Source: Caulobacteraceae bacterium UBA6225 (lineage in GTDB: Bacteria; Pseudomonadota; Alphaproteobacteria; Caulobacterales; Caulobacteraceae). Taken from it: a stretch of 7,543 nucleotides of DNA. How positions within the stretch are numbered: the first letter of the stretch is position 1; the number at the start of each line of letters is the position of its first letter. Both the position numbers and the translations under genes were made by a program. The stretch is taken from assembly GCA_002441055.1 (NCBI GenBank), contig DJWR01000108.1, forward strand, positions 1,701 through 9,243, written 5' to 3'. Below are positions 1-5,820 of the stretch, piece after piece. The notes beneath the pieces are model-generated. The model worked only from the letters and a program-made list of their open reading frames with translations, had not been told where the DNA came from and did no database searches.

Positions 1-4
1 CTGC

Positions 5-556
5 ATGACTCTCCGAACCACCCTGCGCGCGGCGACGCGCCAGGATCACGACCGCGTCGACCAGCTTGGCGGCGCCTTCGATCTTGCCCGACAAGATGAC
101 TATCAGGCCTTTCTCCTGGCCCACGCCGCGGTCCTGCCCGCCCTTGAACTGGACCTGGACGCCGCGCCGGCTCAACACCTGCCACCGGCCTGGCCACAGC
201 GGCGGCGCAGCGGGGCCCTGGCCGCAGATCTGGCGCTCCTCGGACTGTCGCCGCCCCCGTCGACGATAACCGTCACCCTTGAAGACCGGGCGACCCGCCT
301 GGGGGCGCTCTATGTGCTGGAAGGCTCCCGCCTGGGGGGCGCTATCCTGCGTCGCCGCCTGCTGACCAGCCAACCTGGCGCCCCCGACGGCTACTTGGCC
401 CACGGGGAGGGGCTCGGCCACTGGCGCAGCTTTGTCGACTGGCTCGACGTCCAGACCGTAGATGCGGCCGAGACCAGGGCGGCCATCGGCGGAGCCCGCC
501 AGGTCTTTGGGGCCTTCGCGCTCGCCTTCCAAGGCGCCCCGGCCCTGGTCCGATAG
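5..556 (+). CDS. bphO: Biliverdin-producing heme oxygenase (BphO type)
   Basis: This 183-residue cytoplasmic protein should open heme with O2 and electrons to give biliverdin IX-alpha, CO and iron, supplying the chromophore for the phytochrome encoded next. Near the N-terminus is LRAATRQDHDRVD, the usual bacterial heme oxygenase opening, in which His15 would be the proximal heme ligand. Residues 102-112 read LYVLEGSRLGG, the conserved distal-helix region with its glycines (G107, G111, G112). The length is slightly short for the family (about 190-200 residues). Only four bases precede the ATG, so no ribosome binding site can be checked and a start further upstream is possible, although the heme-ligand helix begins at the usual distance from this ATG. 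bphP follows after 162 bases in the same frame with no intrinsic terminator between them, which suggests co-transcription. The function is confident because both the motifs and the neighbour agree. Confidence 0.92.
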   Translation: MTLRTTLRAATRQDHDRVDQLGGAFDLARQDDYQAFLLAHAAVLPALELDLDAAPAQHLPPAWPQRRRSGALAADLALLGLSPPPSTITVTLEDRATRLGALYVLEGSRLGGAILRRRLLTSQPGAPDGYLAHGEGLGHWRSFVDWLDVQTVDAAETRAAIGGARQVFGAFALAFQGAPALVR

Positions 557-700
557 GCGCCCAAGCCGTCACGCCCGCCCGGGCAATCGGCTCCAATGGT
601 CCGCTACCCGACAGACTCCGAGCCTGCTTTGCTATTGCATGGGCGGTGAAGCTCCCCGCCGACGCCAGCCCGCCCTCGCGTCTCCCCGCCCCCAGGAAAT

Positions 701-709
701 GAGATCGAG
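701..709 (+). promoter_or_regulatory. Weak ribosome binding site supporting the TTG start of bphP
   Basis: The purine-rich run gagatcgag lies 9 to 17 bases before the TTG at 719. Its final GAG is spaced about right for ribosome binding. An AGGA at 694-697 is a better match to the anti-Shine-Dalgarno sequence but sits too far upstream. In the bphP frame there is no ATG, GTG or CTG between the upstream stop (647-649) and 719, so the TTG is the only standard start that keeps the chromophore cysteine. Confidence 0.35.
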
Positions 710-718
710 TTCGCGGCC

Positions 719-3238
719 TTGTCCGATGTCGACCTGACGAATTGCGACCGCGAGCCCATCCATCTGCTGGGCCAGATCCAGCCGTTTGGCTTCCTGCTGG
801 CCGTGACAAGCCAATGGACAGTGGCGCATGCCTCGGACAATGCGCAGGCCTTCCTAGGTCATCGGCTTGAACACCTGATCGGCGAGCCCCTGACAGAGGT
901 GCTAAGCGGCCACGCCATCCACGAGATCCGCGGCCGGCTGCAGATCATGCGCGGCGCCGACTCCGTCGAGCGGGTGTTCAACCTGCCTCTGCGAGTTGGG
1001 GGCGAACCGTTCGATGTCGCTGTCCACTATTCGGGCGATCTGCTGGTCATCGAGGCCGAGCCCAGCCGGGCGGAGTCCTCCCTGGAGGCGGCGTCGGCCG
1101 TTCGCTCCATGGCCAATCGGGTGGCCGAGCGGAAGACCATTGACGAGATCGTTCACGAGGCCGCCCGCCAGGTCCGCGCCCTGACGGAGTTCGACCGGGT
1201 CATGGTCTATCGCTTCGACCAGGACGGCGCCGGCGAGGTGATCGCCGAATCCGTGCGCCCCGGGGTCGGCTCCTTCCTTGGCCAGCGATATCCCGCATCG
1301 GACATCCCGAAGCAGGCCCGCGCGCTCTATGAGCGTAGCTGGCTACGGATCATTGCCGACATCAATGCCGAAACCCCAAAGGTGCGGCCGGCCCTGGGCC
1401 CAAGCGGCGGGCCACTGGACCTGTCCATGTCGATGCTGCGGGCGGTCTCGCCGGTCCATATCGAGTATCTGCGCAACATGGGGGTCGGGGCGTCCCTTTC
1501 CATCTCTATCCTGCGCCATGGCCGGCTCTGGGGCCTGTTCGCCTGCCACCACTATGGCCCGCATCACATCTCCTATGAGCGCCGGACGGCCGCCGAGCTG
1601 TTTGGTCAGATCTTCTCCTACATGCTGGAGAGCCGTGAGCAGGAGGTGGCCGCCCGTCATGTGGAGCGGGCGCGCAACCTGCATGACCGGCTGGTGAGTT
1701 CAGTGGCCACCGCGTCTGGCCCAGAAAGCCTCACGCCCTATTTCGGCGAACTGTGCGCCCTGGCCAATTGCGACGGGGTCACCCTACGCATGGGCGGCCA
1801 GACCGCCACCCACGGGACCGGACTGGCGGCTGAGCGACTGGATGCCCTGGTCGCCTTCCTGGACAACCACCCCATCCCTGGCGTGTTCCATACGCACCAT
1901 CTGGCCGCCCACCTGCCAGAGGCCAAGGACTGGCGCGAGGCCGCCGGCGTCATCGCCGTGCCCCTCTCGCGAGAGCCTGGGGACTATCTGATCTTTCAGC
2001 GGGCCGAGGTTGTCCGCGAGGTGGCCTGGGCTGGCGACCCGAACAAGGCGGTGACGGTCGGCCCCCTCGGCGCCCGACTGACCCCTCGGGAGAGCTTTGA
2101 AGCCTGGAAAGAGACAGTCCGGGGTCAGTCTCGACCCTGGTCGGCCTCAGAGCTGGCGGCGGTGGAAAGCCTGCGCCTGACGCTGCTTGAGGTCGTCATG
2201 CGCCTGACCGACCTGGCCAACGCCGAACGGGGCAAGGCTCAGCACCGGCAGGAAGTTCTGATCGCCGAACTGAACCACCGGGTCCGCAATATCCTGGGCC
2301 TGATCCGCGGCCTGATCTCCCAGAGCCGCGATGGGGCCACCAGCGTCCAGAACTTCTTTGATGTGGTCTCCGGCCGGGTTCAGGCCCTGGCGCGGGCCCA
2401 TGACCAGATCACCCAGCAGCACTGGGGCCCAGGGGCCCTTCGCGAGCTGATCCGCAGCGAAGCCGAGGCCTATCTGGCCGCGAAGGCCGACCGGCTGATC
2501 CTCACCGGGCCAGAGATCCTGATCGAGCCCCAGGCCTTCTCCACCCTCTCGCTGGTGGTGCATGAGCTGGTGACCAATTCGGCCAAGTACGGCGCCCTTT
2601 GCGACAGCCGCGGCCAGGTCCACGTCACCTGGCGGACCGATCCCTCAGGCGCCCTGGAGCTCGCCTGGCGTGAGGAGGGCGGTCCCCTGGTGAAGACGCC
2701 GTCCAGGCGAGGCTTTGGCTCGACGATCATCGAGCGTTCCATTCCCCATGAACTGGGGGGCGAGGCCGAGGTGGTCTTTGAGCCGGCCGGGCTGCAGGTC
2801 GCCTTGCGCCTGCCTGGCCGCTATGTGGTCGAGGCCCCGCCCCGCCCGGCCGGGGCGGCCCACGCCCCGAGCCCGGAGCGACAGGTCGCCGGACCCGCCC
2901 ATGTGCTGGTCGTTGAGGACAACATGATCATCGCCCTCGATCTTGAGGGCGTGCTGCAGAAGTTCGGCATTGGCGAAATCAGCCTGGCCTCCACCGTCGG
3001 GGCGGCGCTTGAGAGCCTCGACGCAGGCCGACCGGACTTCGCCTTCCTCGATCTCAATCTGGGGGAGGAAACCAGCCTGCCCGTAGCCGACCGGCTGCTG
3101 GCCGATGGCGTGCCCTTCGCCTTTGGCACCGGCTTCGGCGACCAGGCCGACCTGCCCGAGCACCTGTCCGGCGTGCCGATCATCAGCAAACCTTATTCGG
3201 AGAAGGCCCTGCGCGAGGCCCTGACCCACCGATCCTGA
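719..3238 (+). CDS. bphP: Bacteriophytochrome photosensor, PAS-GAF-PHY-HWE histidine kinase with C-terminal receiver
   Basis: This 839-residue soluble red/far-red photoreceptor is a hybrid kinase. The PAS domain (about 9-115) carries LTNCDREPIH with Cys9, the expected covalent biliverdin site. The GAF domain (about 130-300) shows MVYRF (Tyr164), PASDIP (192-197, Asp195), His247 in VHIEYLRNMG and His277 in ACHH, matching the chromophore-pocket residues of Deinococcus BphP. The PHY domain (about 310-500) has WAGDP (437-441) and the tongue motif PRESF (456-460). The kinase is of the HWE class: phospho-acceptor His520 in ELNHRVRN, the N-box HELVTNSAKYG from His615, and WRE at 650-652. After a Pro/Ala-rich linker (about 702-724) comes a receiver with acidic pair E733/D734, phospho-acceptor D778, T804 and K824. 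The start is TTG, the first possible in-frame start, and it puts Cys9 at the extreme N-terminus. The gene sits 162 bases after bphO. No membrane segment or DNA-binding output domain is present, so signalling must go through the receiver or an unlinked partner. The downstream target is unknown. Confidence 0.96.
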   Translation: MSDVDLTNCDREPIHLLGQIQPFGFLLAVTSQWTVAHASDNAQAFLGHRLEHLIGEPLTEVLSGHAIHEIRGRLQIMRGADSVERVFNLPLRVGGEPFDVAVHYSGDLLVIEAEPSRAESSLEAASAVRSMANRVAERKTIDEIVHEAARQVRALTEFDRVMVYRFDQDGAGEVIAESVRPGVGSFLGQRYPASDIPKQARALYERSWLRIIADINAETPKVRPALGPSGGPLDLSMSMLRAVSPVHIEYLRNMGVGASLSISILRHGRLWGLFACHHYGPHHISYERRTAAELFGQIFSYMLESREQEVAARHVERARNLHDRLVSSVATASGPESLTPYFGELCALANCDGVTLRMGGQTATHGTGLAAERLDALVAFLDNHPIPGVFHTHHLAAHLPEAKDWREAAGVIAVPLSREPGDYLIFQRAEVVREVAWAGDPNKAVTVGPLGARLTPRESFEAWKETVRGQSRPWSASELAAVESLRLTLLEVVMRLTDLANAERGKAQHRQEVLIAELNHRVRNILGLIRGLISQSRDGATSVQNFFDVVSGRVQALARAHDQITQQHWGPGALRELIRSEAEAYLAAKADRLILTGPEILIEPQAFSTLSLVVHELVTNSAKYGALCDSRGQVHVTWRTDPSGALELAWREEGGPLVKTPSRRGFGSTIIERSIPHELGGEAEVVFEPAGLQVALRLPGRYVVEAPPRPAGAAHAPSPERQVAGPAHVLVVEDNMIIALDLEGVLQKFGIGEISLASTVGAALESLDAGRPDFAFLDLNLGEETSLPVADRLLADGVPFAFGTGFGDQADLPEHLSGVPIISKPYSEKALREALTHRS

Positions 3239-3253
3239 ACGATCAGGACCGGT
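3228..3253. terminator. Hairpin spanning the convergent stop codons of bphP and argJ
   Basis: Bases 3228-3238 pair with 3243-3253 around the four-base loop acga, giving 10 of 11 Watson-Crick pairs. The one exception, A3232 against C3249, becomes a G-U wobble in the minus-strand RNA. The bphP stop (3236-3238) forms the inner end of the left arm and the argJ stop (3243-3245, minus strand) the inner end of the right arm. No U-run follows on either strand, so it is not a classic intrinsic terminator. It could protect 3' ends or help termination in both directions. The structure is seen in the sequence; its role is inferred. Confidence 0.5.
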
Positions 3254-4709
3254 AGTCGCCGTTGATGGCGATGTATTGCTTGGTCAGGTCGCAGGTCCAG
3301 ACGCTGGCGCTGGCCTTGCCGACGCCCACATCGATGGTGACCTCAAGCTCCTGGCGCTTCATGTAGGCGCTCATCTTGGCCTCGTCATAGGTGGGCGCGA
3401 TGAGGCCGTCCAGGGCGGCCCAGTGCTCGCCGAAGCGGACAGACAGCTCGTCCCGGTTCACCGGCTCGTCGACCTTGCCCACGGCCATGACAATGCGGCC
3501 CCAGTTGGCGTCCTCGCCGGCGAAGGCGGTCTTGACCAGCGGGCTTTCGGCCACCGACCGGGCGATCCTGCGGGCCGAAACCGGGTTCTCGGCCCCGGCC
3601 ACGGTGATCTTGACGAACTTGGTCGCCCCCTCCCCGTCCCGCACCAGTTGCAGGGCGAGGTCGAGCAGCACCGCCTCCAGCTTTTCGCGGAAATCGGCCA
3701 GGCGCTTGTCGCCGGCCCGGGTGATCTTCGGCGCGCCAGACTGGCCGGTAGCGAATAACAGCAGGGTGTCGTTGGTCGAGGTGTCCCCGTCCACCGTCAC
3801 GCAGTTGAAGGTGGTGCGGACATAGAGGTTCACCAGACTCTGCAAGGCGGGCGCGGAGATGGCGGCGTCCGTGGCCACGAAGGCCAGCATGGTCGCCATG
3901 TCCGGGGCGATCATGCCCGAACCCTTGCAGATGCCCGAGATCCGGACGGGGACCCCGTCGATCATAGCCTCGGCCGTAGCGCCCTTCGGGAAGGTGTCGG
4001 TGGTCATGATCGCCCGGGCTGCGGCGTCCCAGCCGTCGGCTGACAGCTTCTGCTCCACCTCGGGCAGGCGCTGGGTGATCTTGGCGTCGTCCAGCAGCAC
4101 GCCGATGACGCCTGTGGAGGCCAGCATGACATCGCGCTGGCGGCAGTCGAACCGCTTGGCCACCGCCGAGGCCACCCGGCGCGCCGCATCGGCGCCGGGC
4201 TTGCCGGTAAAGGCGTTGGCGCAGCCGGCGTTGACCACCAGGGCGCGGGCTTCAGTTCCCTTGGTTGCGGCGAGCTGCTTCTGGCACCAGTCCACCGGCG
4301 CCGAGCCTACCTTGTGCCGGGTGAAGACCCCCGCCGCGGTCGTCCCAGGATCGAAGCTCACCAGCAGCAGGTCATCGCGCTCGTGCTTGTAAAAGCCCGC
4401 CCGGCCGACCGCCAGGCGGACCCCGGCCACCGGCGGCATGGTCGGAAACGGCACCACCAGGGGCGACACCGGCAGGGCGCCCTTGGCCGGCTTGGGCGTG
4501 GCGACAGGGGCGCTGTCCAGGGCGCGGCTGGCCTTGTCGGCCCGCTTGAGCGCCGCCCGCTTCAGGGCGCTGGCCAGGGGATCCAGGGCGCGTTCGATGG
4601 TCTGGCCTACCGCCTCGCTGACGCTCTCGACGGGTCGTGACGATGTCTTGCCCTGACCGGGCGCGGAGGCCTTGGAGGTCTTGGACTTGTCGACGGGCTT
4701 GTTGGCCAT
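3243..4709 (-). CDS. argJ: Bifunctional ornithine acetyltransferase / N-acetylglutamate synthase
   Basis: ArgJ transfers the acetyl group of N-acetylornithine to glutamate, releasing ornithine and regenerating N-acetylglutamate; bifunctional members also use acetyl-CoA. With the ATG at 4709 the product is 488 residues. Residues 259-277 hold the hallmark GICKGSGMIAPDMATMLAF, where Thr273 would be the self-cleavage site and nucleophile that splits alpha and beta chains. STGVIG near 198-203 supplies the oxyanion-hole Thr and Gly. VDGDTSTND (306-314), GEDANWGR (398-405) and the C-terminal NGDYRS complete the family signature. The usual core begins near residue 80; before it lies an unusual Lys/Ala/Ser-rich extension. 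Typical ArgJ proteins are about 400-410 residues. The start is ATG at 4709, overlapping the upstream stop as TGATG; a GTG one codon earlier (4712) is also possible. No strong ribosome binding site is visible, so translation is probably coupled to the parvulin gene. Whether it has synthase as well as transferase activity cannot be told from sequence. Confidence 0.95.
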   Translation of the reverse strand: MANKPVDKSKTSKASAPGQGKTSSRPVESVSEAVGQTIERALDPLASALKRAALKRADKASRALDSAPVATPKPAKGALPVSPLVVPFPTMPPVAGVRLAVGRAGFYKHERDDLLLVSFDPGTTAAGVFTRHKVGSAPVDWCQKQLAATKGTEARALVVNAGCANAFTGKPGADAARRVASAVAKRFDCRQRDVMLASTGVIGVLLDDAKITQRLPEVEQKLSADGWDAAARAIMTTDTFPKGATAEAMIDGVPVRISGICKGSGMIAPDMATMLAFVATDAAISAPALQSLVNLYVRTTFNCVTVDGDTSTNDTLLLFATGQSGAPKITRAGDKRLADFREKLEAVLLDLALQLVRDGEGATKFVKITVAGAENPVSARRIARSVAESPLVKTAFAGEDANWGRIVMAVGKVDEPVNRDELSVRFGEHWAALDGLIAPTYDEAKMSAYMKRQELEVTIDVGVGKASASVWTCDLTKQYIAINGDYRS

Positions 4710-5671
4710 CACTTGGCTTTCGGGGTCTTGGCGGCGGGCGCCTTTGCGGCAGGGGCGGCCTTTTCCGCCGGGGCGGCGTCTGCGGGCTCCACCGGCGCGC
4801 CGGGCACGTCCTCGGCTGCGCCGATGAGGGTCTCCACCTTGGCCCGGCCGCGCAGCTTTTCCAGCAGGTCGCGGACCTGATCATAGGTCAGGAAGCGGAT
4901 GATCTGGGGGCGGGCGGCCTCCAGCGTGATCGGCTCCTCAAGCCGGCGATCTTCAATCCGGACGACGGCGAAGCCGCCCTCGACTTCGAACGGGCCGACC
5001 ACCTCGCCGGCCTTGGCGTCCTTCAGCGCGCCCTCATAAGCCTCAGGCATGACGTCGGTGGTGAAATAGCCGAGATCGCCGCCATTGAAGCGGGTGGCCG
5101 CATCGGTGGAGCGCTCCATGGCCAGGGCCTCGAAGGAGGCGCCGGTGGCCAGCAGGTTCTTGACCGCCTCCCCTTCCTCCAGAGTGGCGACGAGGATCTG
5201 CCGGGCGCGGATCTCCTCCGACTGCCGGGCGAGCTTGAGCTGTTCCTGATAGAGGCCGCGAATGGCGTTCTCATTGACCGCGTCAGAGACCACGCTCTCC
5301 ACGAGCATGTCCCCCAAGATCCGCTCCCGCGCCGCGGCCAGCCGGCGCTGGGCCACGGGGTCCTCGTCGAGATTCCGTTTCAAGGCCTCTGCGGCCAGCA
5401 GCTTCTGGTCGATCACCTCGTCCAGCACCCGGCGGAACAGGTCCGAGGAAATGTCGAGGGGCTCGCCCTCGCCGATCAGGGCCTGGGCGACGGCCTCGCG
5501 CTTGACGTCCGAGGCCCAGACGGTCTTGCCGTCGACCCGGGCGACGGCCTCATCTCCAGGCTGCGGCGGACGCTCGTCGCCGCCGCGATCGCCACAGGCG
5601 GCGAGCAGAAGGCTGACGGCGGTGAGGACGGCCGCAAGACCGCCGAAACGAACAGGCTTTGCACGGGTCAT
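4709..5671 (-). CDS. Lipoprotein parvulin-type peptidyl-prolyl isomerase (PpiC/PrsA/SurA-like)
   Basis: This 320-residue exported protein probably helps fold proteins in the periplasm. The N-terminus has basic residues, a hydrophobic stretch (about 10-25) and the lipobox L-A-A-C with Cys26 as the lipid-modified residue. Gly27 follows rather than Asp, so inner-membrane retention is not signalled by the +2 rule. A helical chaperone-like region (about 42-150) precedes a parvulin domain (about 153-245) with ARQILVAT at 156-163, GGDLGYF at 197-203, and GPF...GGFAVVRIED ending near 241. The two histidines usual in parvulins are replaced, by Gln158 in the ILV strand and by Phe234/Ala235 in the last strand. 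The tail (289-320) is Ala/Pro/Lys-rich. The gene heads an operon with argJ, overlapping its ATG by one base. It has a good ribosome binding site, and secA lies nearby, in keeping with a role in exported protein folding. Its exact clients and the strength of any isomerase activity are unknown. Confidence 0.9.
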   Translation of the reverse strand: MTRAKPVRFGGLAAVLTAVSLLLAACGDRGGDERPPQPGDEAVARVDGKTVWASDVKREAVAQALIGEGEPLDISSDLFRRVLDEVIDQKLLAAEALKRNLDEDPVAQRRLAAARERILGDMLVESVVSDAVNENAIRGLYQEQLKLARQSEEIRARQILVATLEEGEAVKNLLATGASFEALAMERSTDAATRFNGGDLGYFTTDVMPEAYEGALKDAKAGEVVGPFEVEGGFAVVRIEDRRLEEPITLEAARPQIIRFLTYDQVRDLLEKLRGRAKVETLIGAAEDVPGAPVEPADAAPAEKAAPAAKAPAAKTPKAK

Positions 5672-5678
5672 GGGCAGC

Positions 5679-5684
5679 TTCCCT
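5679..5684 (-). promoter_or_regulatory. Ribosome binding site of the parvulin gene
   Basis: The minus strand reads AGGGAA here, seven bases before the ATG at 5671. This good match at good spacing fixes the start that includes the full lipoprotein signal peptide. Confidence 0.75.
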
Positions 5685-5756
5685 GGAGCGCCGGACAGGA
5701 CCGAAGGCGCAGTCCGTCCCTAGCCATTTCCCCCGCGGGATGCAAAGGTTGCGGCG

Positions 5757-5782
5757 ATCATAGCTCGGCCTCCGCATCACAA
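5757..5782 (-). promoter_or_regulatory. Candidate promoter for the parvulin-argJ operon
   Basis: On the minus strand TTGTGA (5782-5777) and TATGAT (5762-5757) are separated by 14 bases. Read as the Caulobacter housekeeping pattern (TTGACGS, 10-14 bases, GCTANAWC) it is TTGTGAT, 11 bases, GCTATGAT. TATGAT matches five of six bases of the general -10 box. Transcription would begin near 5750, leaving a leader of about 80 bases. This is a pattern match only. Confidence 0.45.
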
Positions 5783-5807
5783 GCGCTGCGCCGGATCGTT
5801 TTCATTC

Positions 5808-5812
5808 GGGAG
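5808..5812 (+). promoter_or_regulatory. Ribosome binding site of the thiolase gene
   Basis: GGGAG lies eight bases before the ATG at 5821, inside an unusually A/T-rich stretch that should leave the start region unstructured. No convincing plus-strand promoter could be picked out in 5672-5807. Confidence 0.7.
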
Positions 5813-5820
5813 AATTACAT

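Noticed and set aside
577..584. GCCCGGGC palindrome after bphO as a terminator
   Set aside because: The palindrome is short, has no loop and is not followed by a T-run.
608..638. Possible promoter before bphP (CCGACAG ... GCTATTGC)
   Set aside because: The -35 match is poor and the 16-base gap is too long for the Caulobacter-type consensus; co-transcription with bphO explains expression without it.
699..737. Twelve-codon upstream open frame (ATG at 699) overlapping the bphP start
   Set aside because: The only AGG-like sequence is two to three bases from the ATG, too close to serve it, and so short a frame arises easily by chance. There is no sign of attenuation-type codons.
2645..3229. Minus-strand open frame of 194 codons opposite the receiver domain of bphP
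   Set aside because: The sense strand encodes intact kinase and receiver motifs over the same bases; the antisense product shows no family features.
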